From an uncultured Clostridia bacterium (GTDB lineage Bacteria > Bacillota > Clostridia > TANB77 > CAG-508), in contig CAKPCF010000003.1 of the NCBI GenBank assembly GCA_934141445.1, positions 55,882 through 119,881 of the forward strand: a DNA stretch of 64,000 nucleotides. The letters are read 5' to 3'. The position numbers and the translations under genes are program-made. Shown piece after piece: positions 10,029 to 20,281 of this stretch (its first letter is position 1; each line of letters begins with the position of its first letter). Under the pieces are notes generated by a model. That model saw nothing but the letters and a program-made list of their open reading frames with translations. It searched no databases and was not told the origin of the DNA.

Positions 10029-10133
10029 AATCCCCTCCTTTACTGAATAAAATTTATTTTTACTCTATTTTATCATATTTATTTTATATCAATTGCTTAT
10101 TTATAGCAATAGAAAATTTTAGATATTTAAAAT

Positions 10134-10190
10134 AAAAAAGCTATTCATATCAAAGATTTTTAATAACCTTTATATAAATAGCTTTTGTTT
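10134..10190 (-). terminator. Terminator after the distal NlpC/P60 gene
   Basis: On the minus strand AAAAGCTATTTATAT pairs with ATATGAATAGCTTTTTT, followed by T-rich sequence, directly after the stop codon at 10200. Confidence 0.75.
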
Positions 10191-10199
10191 TATTTAAAT

Positions 10200-13100
10200 T
10201 TAAGCTTCCTCATCACTTGAATCAGACTCTTCTGTATTTTCTTCGTCTTCTGATGATTCATCTTCACTAGTGTCACTACCTGTAACACCTGTTTCTACTT
10301 CAAGATAATCTTCAACATTTTCCAATATTGTATCTTTATTTGCAGCACCACTTGCTCCATCTTCACTAGTTCTTAAAATCAATCTAATATAATTTCCATT
10401 TGGTAAATTGTATTCTTTTCCATCATCTGTGGTATCTGTCTTTTTCTTCATATTTGCTATACCAGGTCTTGGCTTTGCATCATCTGGAAATTGATGAGCT
10501 CCATTATCTCTTGAAACAGATGTTGGTGTTCCTTCATCAGTATATGTTTTTCCAAGTACTGTACCAGCTTTTACAAAGATTTTTCCATCAGATGTTTGTA
10601 TATATGGTTTTGCCTGTTCCATTACATCTTGTCGTTTTTCTAATCTTTCTCGCGTATCTTTAGATATTGTTGAATCATAAACTTCTCGTGTATAATAATT
10701 TACAATTTCTCCTGTTGATGATTTATGACCATTTTCATCTGTTACTTCTCCCATAAGAGCCGAATCATTTGTAAAATTCAAATTTTCATCAACAATTCTT
10801 ACATCAAAACCTTCTATATATAAAATATAGTCTGTAATTCCTGCTGTATTATAAGCTTCATAAAAATATTTATATCCTCTATAATCATCATTATCTGCAT
10901 CAATATAAGCTTCTACATCAGCTTTATTTATTGCTCTTATTTTTATAAATCCAACTTCTTCTCCTTCTTCATCATCTGTTGCTTCCCCTTCTTCTGTTGA
11001 AATATTTCCAGTTTCTATATTCTTGATTTTGGTTGTTCCAGCTTCAATTATTTCACCTGTAATTGGTGACACAACATTTTCATATCCATCAAATCCAGTA
11101 AATTGTTTTGCAGCATCTTCAATTCTGATAATTTTTCCAGGTGCATCTGGTGCATCAGCACCACTAGCAAATCCATTCCATCTAAATCCGTTAATATATT
11201 GACTTTCCCAGTGTGTTGCTTTTCCACAGTCATAAGTAATTATATCTCCATTTGGTGCAATCTCTTTTATTATTTGCATATGATGAACATCACCACTTTC
11301 AGATACTCTAACTAGAATATCACCAGCTTGTAACTTACTTCTACAATCCTCATCATTTCCAATTACTATTTCTTCCCAACCATATTTTGCATTCCAATCA
11401 GTATCTGTAAAAGTAGATGTACTTACTGTAGTACTTCCAAATTCATCATAACCATACTCATATAAAACCCAAGCAACATAACTGCTACAATCTATTCTAT
11501 TACTATCTTGGTATGGAGCTGGCTTTCCGGGATATCTATATACATAATCTCCTTTATTTACAATATATTCCCAAACAGCTTGAGCTGTTTCTAAAAAAGT
11601 ACCTCTTTGTAAACCAGAACCACTACCAGTACCATCAGCTGCATATAAAGCTTCTAATCCAGCTATTGGACTTATTAAATCCAAATTGATTACATTATCT
11701 TGGTCATTCTTTTCTGGTAGCTTTTTATTATTTTCTTCAGCTAATTGTATCATATCAGATTTTCCAAAAATATCTAAATTCAAATCTGGTGCAGTAGGTG
11801 TATCTCCATCACCTGTATCGGAAATAATTGGTGTTAAAGCTTGGTCTTTTTCTTTCAAATTTACTAAATCTACAGTTGAATGTATCAAAGTGCCATAATA
11901 ATCAGTACCCTTTTCATATCTCTTTACCGGCCAACCAGCAGAACCTGTATCTGGCAACAACCATTCTCCAATATTAGTTGGACCTTGTGTCAAATCTTCT
12001 TTATCAAAATAGTTTAATTCAACGATTAACTCTTTAAAATCTCTATATATTGAATCAGAATCAAATGTATTCATATTTGTTAATATATTAAATGCTGTTA
12101 AAGAATCTCTAGTTACTGAAAAGTTTCCTATTAAACTTTGATCTCTTTGATCAAATGCTGTATTGTCAAATAATCTAGTTGTTTTTGCCCTATCTTTCGC
12201 TATTTTATCTGCTCTTTCCTTTGTTCCATCATATTGATAATATTTATTAGTTGAAAATATTCTTTTAATAGTTGCATTTGTTTCTGTTCTCTGAGCATCT
12301 TGAATTTGAGTTGGTATTTGAGATAAATCAACACACATCCATAAATCCTCTAAATCACTATGTAATGTATTCTCACATATACTTTCTAAATCAACTTCAA
12401 TTCCAGCTGCATTTAAAGCTGCTTGTAACAATTCTATAAATTCTTTTAATGGCATCCATTCTGTTGGTGGTACATCTAAAGAATATGCACTCCAATATCC
12501 AGGATTTGTAACATAATTTCCTTCTGCTTCTTCTGTTATATTTTTAGTTATCGCCTTTTTAGCAACTTTTATTCCTTCTCTATCTGCATCTTCTTTTGTT
12601 CCATTATATACTTCATTTGTTAAATTTCCTAAATTATCTAATTTATATAAAGTATATGTAATATTTCCTTCATCGTCAACTGTATTCTCATAATCTGTCC
12701 ATCTCTCTTTTGTTAATTCCTCATAATCATAATCATTGCTTACAACTTTTGTATATAATGGTGCAACAAAATACACATCTCTAAACCAATGGTCTGTCAC
12801 TTTACTTATATATGGATAATATGTATCATTTTGTCCCAATGCTAACACTTTTAAGTCTGAAATCGTATTATCTATAAAAGTTTTACAATTATCACATACT
12901 TCTGAAAATTCTTTTGTTCCAGCCTGAACTTCTGAATCTTCTGCTTCTTTAACAGCTTTTTTTTTGCAATTACTTGAACAATTATTATCATCAAATCCGC
13001 TATTTACAAAGTTATCAGGTGTATACGCAAGTACTGCTCCATATCCACCTTGTTCTTTATATTGAGTTAATTGTTCATAAGTTACACAATCAGTTTTTCC

Positions 13101-14351
13101 AGCAAGCATCATTGCTCTTTTTCTAAAACCACCTTTTACTGTAAATTCAACTTTATGTAAAAGAATAACAACTTCTGTATCAAATGATCTAGCTAAATCT
13201 AGTGCTAAATCTGGTGACATACTTGTCAAATGAACCGCTAATAAAAATTCTAATGGTATACCATATCTTGCTGTCCAACCATCTAAATTATATGAGAAAG
13301 TTCCAACATTTCCTGAAACCTTTTGACTTAGACCTAAATTCCTAAATAATTTTGATAAAATAGAATTATTGCCACCTGTAATATTTTTTGATGCCTTAGT
13401 TGTAATCTTTAAAGTTTTAGATGTTCCATCTATTTCAATTTTATATCTGCTAAATAAACCATTTCTATATGCTTTTCCATCTTCTCCAATTTTTCCAATT
13501 GATAATAAGCTATCTCTTTCTTCATATAATCCAAGCAATCCACTTCCCCAATTTTGATTATCAAATAATCCAGAAAAAAATGTACTTACTGATGAAAATG
13601 CTTTCTTTACATTTTTATTAAAATTCTTACATGTATATACATAGTTATCTGAAATTAAATAAGTTTTTAAAATATCACTTTCTATATTAGTAATACCATC
13701 AGAAGTTCTACCAATTCCATATTCATCTATATACGCATTTGTTTTCATATTTGAATATTTTTTATATCCAACATCATTCTCTTTATCAGAATCATTATTA
13801 TTATTGAACTTACTTTTTAACTCATCAAAAAAATCTTTTGAATATGGTGTAAGTACTTTATCTGTCAAAAATCCATACTGGTATAAATCATATCCCATAC
13901 TCTCCAAATAATCTGCCACATCTATAACATCTTGCATTTTTACTTGTGCTTCTTCTGAACCTGAAAAAAATGCTGCTATTTTTTCTCCAAAACTCTGAAG
14001 TATGGCATTTAGCTTTGCCATCAAAGCTCCTGGTAATGTAAGTATAAACATAATTAAACCAATTATAATAATTATAGCTGCTATTACTAAAAGTATAGGC
14101 CATATATAAGGTCCTATTATTTTTAATACTGATGATACTACAGACATTCCTTTAGTACTACCCATTTTCTGTAATATTTTTTGATTTCTAATTTGTTGTT
14201 CTGCAATTTTTTCAGCTTTTTCCTTTGCCAAATTTAAGTTTTGTTGCTTTGTATTTTGCACTTGCTGTTCGTTTTGCTCTGTCCCTTGTACATCAACTTG
14301 TGCATCTATTTCTTCTGAAACATCATCAATTTCATCTTCTGGATAAGACAT
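10200..14351 (-). CDS. Giant membrane-anchored NlpC/P60 protein, T4SS-associated (copy 2)
   Basis: The 1383-residue protein has an acidic, Gln-rich N-terminus, one strong membrane segment at about residues 82-108, and a long outer region. That region has a conserved block also present in the neighbour (WTARYGIPLEFLLAVHLTS) and a cluster of four cysteines (CSSNC, CDNC). An NlpC/P60-like domain follows (DCSSYVAWVLYEYG with Cys955; His1023/1024 in DVHHMQII), then a Ser/Glu-rich tail. It should cut peptidoglycan peptides, like VirB1-type or CD1108-type hydrolases of Gram-positive T4SSs. It is a close paralogue of the 14525-18718 gene but has its own promoter. Its size far exceeds ordinary NlpC/P60 hydrolases. 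Confidence 0.75.
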   Translation of the reverse strand: MSYPEDEIDDVSEEIDAQVDVQGTEQNEQQVQNTKQQNLNLAKEKAEKIAEQQIRNQKILQKMGSTKGMSVVSSVLKIIGPYIWPILLVIAAIIIIIGLIMFILTLPGALMAKLNAILQSFGEKIAAFFSGSEEAQVKMQDVIDVADYLESMGYDLYQYGFLTDKVLTPYSKDFFDELKSKFNNNNDSDKENDVGYKKYSNMKTNAYIDEYGIGRTSDGITNIESDILKTYLISDNYVYTCKNFNKNVKKAFSSVSTFFSGLFDNQNWGSGLLGLYEERDSLLSIGKIGEDGKAYRNGLFSRYKIEIDGTSKTLKITTKASKNITGGNNSILSKLFRNLGLSQKVSGNVGTFSYNLDGWTARYGIPLEFLLAVHLTSMSPDLALDLARSFDTEVVILLHKVEFTVKGGFRKRAMMLAGKTDCVTYEQLTQYKEQGGYGAVLAYTPDNFVNSGFDDNNCSSNCKKKAVKEAEDSEVQAGTKEFSEVCDNCKTFIDNTISDLKVLALGQNDTYYPYISKVTDHWFRDVYFVAPLYTKVVSNDYDYEELTKERWTDYENTVDDEGNITYTLYKLDNLGNLTNEVYNGTKEDADREGIKVAKKAITKNITEEAEGNYVTNPGYWSAYSLDVPPTEWMPLKEFIELLQAALNAAGIEVDLESICENTLHSDLEDLWMCVDLSQIPTQIQDAQRTETNATIKRIFSTNKYYQYDGTKERADKIAKDRAKTTRLFDNTAFDQRDQSLIGNFSVTRDSLTAFNILTNMNTFDSDSIYRDFKELIVELNYFDKEDLTQGPTNIGEWLLPDTGSAGWPVKRYEKGTDYYGTLIHSTVDLVNLKEKDQALTPIISDTGDGDTPTAPDLNLDIFGKSDMIQLAEENNKKLPEKNDQDNVINLDLISPIAGLEALYAADGTGSGSGLQRGTFLETAQAVWEYIVNKGDYVYRYPGKPAPYQDSNRIDCSSYVAWVLYEYGYDEFGSTTVSTSTFTDTDWNAKYGWEEIVIGNDEDCRSKLQAGDILVRVSESGDVHHMQIIKEIAPNGDIITYDCGKATHWESQYINGFRWNGFASGADAPDAPGKIIRIEDAAKQFTGFDGYENVVSPITGEIIEAGTTKIKNIETGNISTEEGEATDDEEGEEVGFIKIRAINKADVEAYIDADNDDYRGYKYFYEAYNTAGITDYILYIEGFDVRIVDENLNFTNDSALMGEVTDENGHKSSTGEIVNYYTREVYDSTISKDTRERLEKRQDVMEQAKPYIQTSDGKIFVKAGTVLGKTYTDEGTPTSVSRDNGAHQFPDDAKPRPGIANMKKKTDTTDDGKEYNLPNGNYIRLILRTSEDGASGAANKDTILENVEDYLEVETGVTGSDTSEDESSEDEENTEESDSSDEEA

Positions 14352-14398
14352 TTTTATTCCTCTTTCGTTTTTATAATCTAATATTCCACTTTTTTATC

Positions 14399-14427
14399 AT
14401 TTTATATTATTTTTCTTTTAGTATCAA
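14399..14427 (-). promoter_or_regulatory. Promoter of the distal NlpC/P60 gene
   Basis: TTGATA, 17 bases and TAAAAT on the minus strand lie about 50 bp upstream of the start at 14351 and after the terminator at 14472-14508. Confidence 0.55.
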
Positions 14428-14471
14428 TAGGAATTATTAACAAAATAATATTTTTTTCTTAACACAAAAAT

Positions 14472-14508
14472 AAACCTACCTTGCTAAATATTTAGCAAAG
14501 TAGGTTTT
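14472..14508 (-). terminator. Terminator at the end of the main T4SS operon
   Basis: A stem of about 17 bp (AAACCTAC..GCTAAAT / ATTTAGC..GTAGGTTT, one mismatch) is followed by T-rich sequence on the minus strand. Confidence 0.85.
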
Positions 14509-14524
14509 AATTTAATTATTTATT

Positions 14525-17500
14525 TTAAGTTTGACTATCTGATGATGTATCACTGTCGTTATTTTCTTCACTATCATCCACATTTTCATCATTTTCTGTT
14601 TCTTCATCATCTGAATCATTTGAACTTGAAGCAGTTGCTATTTCCAAGTAATCCTCAACATTTTCTAATATTGTATCTTTATTAGCTGTTCCATTAGCTC
14701 CATCTTCACTAGTTCTTAAAATTAGTCTAATATAATTTCCATTTGGTAAGTTATATGTTTGACCATCATCTGATGTGTCTGTCTTCTTTTCCATAGTTGC
14801 AATTCCTGGTCTTGCTTTTGCATCAGCTGGAAATTCTTGTGTGTCTTCTTCTGAACTTGATGTAGGTGTACCGGCATCTGTATATGTTTTTCCAAGAACT
14901 GTACCTGCTTTTACAAATATCTTTCCATCAGATGTCTGTATTACAGAAAGTGCTTGTTCCATCTTATCCTGTATTTCTTCTAGTCTTTCTCTTGTTGCTT
15001 TAGTTAATGTAGAATCATATATTTCTCTAGTATACATATTTGCTATTTGACCTGTTGATGTTTCATTTCCATTTTCATCTGTTGTTTTACCCATAATAGC
15101 AGAATCGTTAAGTAAACTTAAATTTTGATCAACAATTCTTAAATCGAATCCTTCTATATATAAAATGTAATCTGTAATACCTGCTGTTTCATATTCTTCA
15201 TAAAAATACTTATATCCTTCATAGTTTTCATCATTTTCATTTATATAAGCTTCTACATCTGATTTATTTATTGCTCTTATTTTTATAAATCCAACATTTT
15301 CTTTTTGGTTTGTTTCAATATTTTCAATCTCTGTTGTACCAGCTTCAATGATTTCACCTGTTATTGGAGTTACAACATCTTCATAGCCATTGAATCCTGT
15401 AAATTTGTTTACAGCATTCTCAATTCTAATGATCTTGCCAGGTGCATTAGCTCCACCAGCAAAACTATTATATCTAAAACCATCCCTATGATCTGTTGAC
15501 CAATGTGGCTTATCACCACAATCATAAGTAATTATGTCACCATTTGGTGCAATTTCTTTTATAATTTGAATATGATGTACTTTTGCTGGTTCAGTTGGAG
15601 ATCTTCTTACAAGAATATCACCTGGTTGTAATTGACTTCTACAATCTTCTCCTGCTTCTATATCTATTTCTTCCCAACCATATTTTGCACTCCAATCAGT
15701 ATTCATAAAAGAGCTTGTATTATATGCTGTTTGTCCAAATTCTTCATATCCATATTCATATAATACCCATGCAACATAACTACTACAATCTATTACACTA
15801 CTATTTTGATATGGAGCGCCAGTTCCTGGAGCACCATAACTGTATTTCTTAGCATCAACAATATATTCCCAAACAGCTTGTGCTGTATCTAATAATGTGT
15901 CTCTTTGTAATCCTGAACCACTACCATTTATATCTGCTGCATATACTGCCTTAAGTCCTGCAACTGGATTTACTAGTTCTAAATTTATAACATTATCTTG
16001 TTCATTTTTTTCTGGTAATTTTTTTTCAACTGTAGTTGCAAGTTCTAATACATTTGAATCTCCTGTTGTTCCATCTTCTACATCTGGTGCAGTTGGTTCA
16101 TTACCATCTGTTTCTCCTGCTCCTATTATTGGATTTAACACATCATCTCTTTCTCTTAAGTTAGCTAAATCTGCTTTTGAATGAATTAGTGTTCCATAAT
16201 AATTTTCATTTTTATCATATTTCTTAATTGGCCAACCAGCTGAACTTGTTTCAGGTAATAGCCATTCTCCAATTGATGTAGGAATTTGTGTCAAATCTTC
16301 TTTATCAAAATAGTTAAGTTCTACTATCAATTCTTTAAAATCTCTATAAATTGAATCTGAATCAAAAGTATTCATATTAGTCAATATATTAAATGCTGTT
16401 AATGAATCTCTTGTTACTGAGAAGCTTCCTATTAAGCTTTGATCTCTTTTGTCTTCTGCTGTATTATCTAATTTTCTCTCTCTTTTTGTGTCTTCCTTAT
16501 CTTTTTCTATAGCTCTTGCTCTCTCTTGAGTTCCATCATATTGATAATATTTATTAGTTGAAAAAATTCTTTTAATTGTTGCATTTGTTTCCGTTCTTTG
16601 TGCATCTTGAACTTGTGTTGGAATAGCTGATAAATCAATACACATCCATAAATCTTCAAAATCACTCTTTAAAAGATCTTTACACATTTGCTCAAACTGA
16701 TCTCCTGGTAATCCAGCAGCATCTAATGCAGCTTTTACCATTTCAATAAATGCTTTTAAAGACATCCACTCTGTTTCAGGAACTTCTACATCATAAGCAG
16801 ACCACATATTTTCACCAAAAATTGCTGCATTTGATACACCTTCAGCTTCATCTTTAATACTTTGTGTCATTGCTTTTTTAGCAACTTTTATTCCCTCTTT
16901 TTCAGCATCTTCTTTTGTGCCATTATATACTTCATCTGTCAATTCACCATCATCATTTAATTTATATAATTTATATGTTCCATCATCATTCATTTCATAA
17001 GATGTCCAACGTTCTTTTGTTTGCAATTCATAATCATAGTCGTTACGTACTACTTTCATATCTTCTGGTGCAACAAAGTAAACATCTCTAAACCAATGGT
17101 CAGTTACTTTACTGATATATGGATAAAATGTAGTATTTTCTCCTAAAGATAATTTTTGTAAATCTGACATTGTATCATCTATAAATGATTTGCACTCACT
17201 ACATACATCTGAAAATTCTTTTTCTCCAGATTGAACTTTGGAATCTTTTGATTCCAAAATAGCTTTTTCTTTACAACCACTACTACAATCACTTGATTTA
17301 AATGAGTTTGGAGTATATGCAAGTACAGCACCATATCCACCAGCTTCTTTATATTGCTTTAATTTATCGTAAGTAACTCTATCACCACTATTCCCAAGTG
17401 AATTTTCTGCTTTTAAGAACCCACCTTTTATAGAATATTCTACTTTATGTAGTAGAACTACAACTTCTGTATCAAAAGAAGTTGCTAAATCAACTGCTAA

Positions 17501-18718
17501 ATCTGGTGACATACTTGTTAAATGTACTGCTAACAAAAATTCTAATGGTATACCATAACGAGCTGTCCATCCATCTAAGCTGTATGTAAATGTACCAATT
17601 GCTTTTTGATTTGATGCTATTTTATCCATAATTCCACTTTGAGTGAATAATAATCCAATTGCTGAATCATTATCATTTTCTGCTGTGTTTGTATCTTTTG
17701 ATGTGATAGATAAAGTTTTATTCTCAGCATCAATAGTAATATCATATCTACTTCTAACGCCATTTCTATAAGCATTTCCCTGTTGTCCAATTTTTCCTTC
17801 TTTTTGTAAGTTTACATCCTCTTCATAAATTCCAATCAATCCAGAACCATAATCATTAGATGTAATTTTTCCTAGTGAAACCATATATTTTAGAGTAGAC
17901 CAAGCAGCATCTAAAAAACTACTCAAATCTGCAAAAATATTTCTTAAGTTTGGATTAAAGTTTCTACAGCAATATACATAATTATCAGAAAGTAAATATG
18001 TTCTTATTATTTCACTATCTATATTAGTAATACCTTCTGCAACTCTACCAATTCCATTTTCATCAACATAAGGTTCATTTGTAGCCATCTTTTGAAGTTT
18101 TGTTTCTTCTGTTTCTGTTAATCCCTCAGTTGCTGTTCCATCAGAATTATCTGCACTATCACTTTTGATTTTTGCTAATTCCGCCATATATTTACTACTT
18201 TTAGCATCATTAACTTTTCCAGTTAAAAATCCATATTCGTATAAATCATAACCCATACTTTCTATGTAATCTGCTACATCTATTACATCTTTTTCTTTTA
18301 TACGGGTTTCTTCTTGACCTAGAACATCATCCTTTAGTTTATCAAAAATTGCTACTAGTTCATTACCTACATTTTTCATTATTGCATTTAGTTTTCCCAT
18401 CAATACACCAGGCATTGTTAATACAAACATTATTATACCAATTATAATAATAAATGCTACAATAACTAAAATGATTATCCATAATTTTGGTAATATTACC
18501 TTTAAAATTGAAGACACAACTGACATTGCTTTAGTATTACTCATTTTTTGCAATACTTTTTGGCTTCGCAGTTTTTGGTTGATAAAGTTTTTGGCCGTAT
18601 TATTAGCTTCACTAGTTGTTTGGCTACCTGTACTTTCTTCTTGTGATTCAGTTTGTCCACTTTCTACATCTGCATTTTCATCATTTGTTTCATCTTCTTC
18701 ATCATCTAAATAAAACAA
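14525..18718 (-). CDS. Giant membrane-anchored NlpC/P60 protein, T4SS-associated (copy 1)
   Basis: This 1397-residue protein is collinear with the 1383-residue paralogue throughout. It has an acidic N-terminus, a basic stretch before a membrane segment at about residues 75-105, the block WTARYGIPLEFLLAVHLTS, the four-cysteine cluster (CSSGC, CSEC) and an NlpC/P60-like domain with Cys978 in DCSSYVAWVLYEYG and a His pair in KVHHIQII. A Ser/Asp/Glu-rich tail ends it. It closes the main operon, 23 bp after the 318-residue protein. A role in opening the wall and forming the outer part of the secretion machine is inferred from the domain and context. Confidence 0.78.
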   Translation of the reverse strand: MFYLDDEEDETNDENADVESGQTESQEESTGSQTTSEANNTAKNFINQKLRSQKVLQKMSNTKAMSVVSSILKVILPKLWIIILVIVAFIIIIGIIMFVLTMPGVLMGKLNAIMKNVGNELVAIFDKLKDDVLGQEETRIKEKDVIDVADYIESMGYDLYEYGFLTGKVNDAKSSKYMAELAKIKSDSADNSDGTATEGLTETEETKLQKMATNEPYVDENGIGRVAEGITNIDSEIIRTYLLSDNYVYCCRNFNPNLRNIFADLSSFLDAAWSTLKYMVSLGKITSNDYGSGLIGIYEEDVNLQKEGKIGQQGNAYRNGVRSRYDITIDAENKTLSITSKDTNTAENDNDSAIGLLFTQSGIMDKIASNQKAIGTFTYSLDGWTARYGIPLEFLLAVHLTSMSPDLAVDLATSFDTEVVVLLHKVEYSIKGGFLKAENSLGNSGDRVTYDKLKQYKEAGGYGAVLAYTPNSFKSSDCSSGCKEKAILESKDSKVQSGEKEFSDVCSECKSFIDDTMSDLQKLSLGENTTFYPYISKVTDHWFRDVYFVAPEDMKVVRNDYDYELQTKERWTSYEMNDDGTYKLYKLNDDGELTDEVYNGTKEDAEKEGIKVAKKAMTQSIKDEAEGVSNAAIFGENMWSAYDVEVPETEWMSLKAFIEMVKAALDAAGLPGDQFEQMCKDLLKSDFEDLWMCIDLSAIPTQVQDAQRTETNATIKRIFSTNKYYQYDGTQERARAIEKDKEDTKRERKLDNTAEDKRDQSLIGSFSVTRDSLTAFNILTNMNTFDSDSIYRDFKELIVELNYFDKEDLTQIPTSIGEWLLPETSSAGWPIKKYDKNENYYGTLIHSKADLANLRERDDVLNPIIGAGETDGNEPTAPDVEDGTTGDSNVLELATTVEKKLPEKNEQDNVINLELVNPVAGLKAVYAADINGSGSGLQRDTLLDTAQAVWEYIVDAKKYSYGAPGTGAPYQNSSVIDCSSYVAWVLYEYGYEEFGQTAYNTSSFMNTDWSAKYGWEEIDIEAGEDCRSQLQPGDILVRRSPTEPAKVHHIQIIKEIAPNGDIITYDCGDKPHWSTDHRDGFRYNSFAGGANAPGKIIRIENAVNKFTGFNGYEDVVTPITGEIIEAGTTEIENIETNQKENVGFIKIRAINKSDVEAYINENDENYEGYKYFYEEYETAGITDYILYIEGFDLRIVDQNLSLLNDSAIMGKTTDENGNETSTGQIANMYTREIYDSTLTKATRERLEEIQDKMEQALSVIQTSDGKIFVKAGTVLGKTYTDAGTPTSSSEEDTQEFPADAKARPGIATMEKKTDTSDDGQTYNLPNGNYIRLILRTSEDGANGTANKDTILENVEDYLEIATASSSNDSDDEETENDENVDDSEENNDSDTSSDSQT

Positions 18719-18741
18719 TCTATCACCTCTTTTGCTATAAA

Positions 18742-19698
18742 CTATTTATTAACAGAGATACTCATTGCTAATTTAGCAACTGCATTTGTAAGAGCATCTT
18801 CTATTTCTTCATCAGTAGCTTGTGAGCCATAATATTCTTTTAAGACTCTAACTTGGTTAAATCCAATTGAATATGATGTATCATTATCATCTACAAACTT
18901 ATCAAATGAAAGTGATAATTCTTTTGATTCTCCTGGTTCTAATACAATAGGTGTAGTTTGTGAAGTTAATCTAGTTTCATTAGATAAATTTAAAACTACC
19001 TCATCTTCTGCTTTTTTATCTAATACTGCAATATCGTACTCACTTCTATTAGTAAATACTATATTGTATACTTCTGTACCATAATTTACAGTTTTGTCTT
19101 TCACTTCTATTTTTAAGTATTCATTTTCAGTTGCAATATTCAAATCTTCATGACTGATATAATTTCCGACAGTCATATTAAGAGTACCATCTGAATTTTT
19201 GGTAAAAGCCATTTTTTCTTCTGTATAAGAATATTGACTATTAGTTAATCCTGTTGCCAAAATATCATCAGTATACTTAATATCATAAATATACATATTA
19301 TCTAAATTAGAATAATTTTGTATGAAATATTTTTTAGGTGTATACATTACAACTTTCAAATGTTTTAAGAAATCTGAAAAAGTTGGATAAGCATATTTTT
19401 TACAATCTTCTGAAATCATTTTATATGCTTTATCAAAATCATTATTATTACAATATGTAACATATTGATCAATCATTTCTTCTATTTTAGATTGATATTT
19501 CTCTGGTACTTTACTTGTTGAATCCATAACCGAAGTATGTGGTTCATAAGTTGTTTCAATATTTTTAGTTGGTGTATATAATTTTAAGAGTTGATTTACT
19601 AAAAATATAACAAGCCAAACAATTACAACTATATATATAATCTTTTTATGCTTTCTAAAAAAATGTCTAATTTTTAATCTTAAATCTGTAAAATTCAT
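18742..19698 (-). CDS. Membrane-anchored protein with NTF2/VirB8-like features
   Basis: The 318-residue protein has a basic N-terminus, one membrane segment at about residues 18-37, and an outer region with a segment like the next smaller gene (FDKAYKMISEDCKKYAYPTF). A second beta-rich domain ends in ESKELSLSFDKFV, which resembles an immunoglobulin-like or DUF4352-type fold. A bitopic membrane protein with an NTF2-like domain is the layout of VirB8/TcpC subunits. I therefore propose a VirB8-like role, by inference from layout and operon position, not from a clear signature. Confidence 0.6.
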   Translation of the reverse strand: MNFTDLRLKIRHFFRKHKKIIYIVVIVWLVIFLVNQLLKLYTPTKNIETTYEPHTSVMDSTSKVPEKYQSKIEEMIDQYVTYCNNNDFDKAYKMISEDCKKYAYPTFSDFLKHLKVVMYTPKKYFIQNYSNLDNMYIYDIKYTDDILATGLTNSQYSYTEEKMAFTKNSDGTLNMTVGNYISHEDLNIATENEYLKIEVKDKTVNYGTEVYNIVFTNRSEYDIAVLDKKAEDEVVLNLSNETRLTSQTTPIVLEPGESKELSLSFDKFVDDNDTSYSIGFNQVRVLKEYYGSQATDEEIEDALTNAVAKLAMSISVNK

Positions 19699-19707
19699 TT
19701 TATCCTC

Positions 19708-20256
19708 CTATTCTTCTGTAACATTGAAAGATAAATCAATATCATTTACAGCATTTTCTCTTACAACAAATGTATACTCTTTACCTACATCATCTTTTTT
19801 TCCATTTATTAAATCTTTTATTGTTACCCATAAAATGTATGTATTTCCATTGCGTTCTATATTATCAAATTCTAGATTTCCCATATTTGGAAATTCTTTT
19901 TTTGCATAAGTTTCAAATTGTCCAGCTGTTGGAAAATAATTTTTTTGGAAATCTTCATATAATAAATTATAAGCTTCTTCATATTTTTTCTTTTCAACAA
20001 GATTTATAAAATTTGAAACATAATATTCCATTCTTCCTCGTTCAGACATATTAAGAAGTTTTTCTTTCATATTATTATTTGAAATTTCATTGTAATTAGC
20101 ATCTGTTTCAATAATATCATTTGCAATTGTTATATTTGCTGTTTTTTTATTATTTGATGTATTTTTTTTAGCATATACCAATATTGTTATTAGTATAACT
20201 AATATTACCAATAAAATTATTATGCTTTTTAATATTTTATTTTTCTCATCTTTCAT
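19708..20256 (-). CDS. Small membrane-anchored protein, VirB8-like candidate
   Basis: The 182-residue protein has a membrane segment at about residues 10-28 and a single outer domain containing YEEAYNLLYEDFQKNYFPT. That segment resembles the matching part of the 318-residue neighbour, so the two probably share an NTF2-like domain. The spacing of 9 bp to the next gene and 25 bp from the previous one puts it inside the T4SS operon. Function is inferred only. Confidence 0.6.
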   Translation of the reverse strand: MKDEKNKILKSIIILLVILVILITILVYAKKNTSNNKKTANITIANDIIETDANYNEISNNNMKEKLLNMSERGRMEYYVSNFINLVEKKKYEEAYNLLYEDFQKNYFPTAGQFETYAKKEFPNMGNLEFDNIERNGNTYILWVTIKDLINGKKDDVGKEYTFVVRENAVNDIDLSFNVTEE

Positions 20257-20281
20257 TTGCTAATCACCTTATTTCCTTTAT

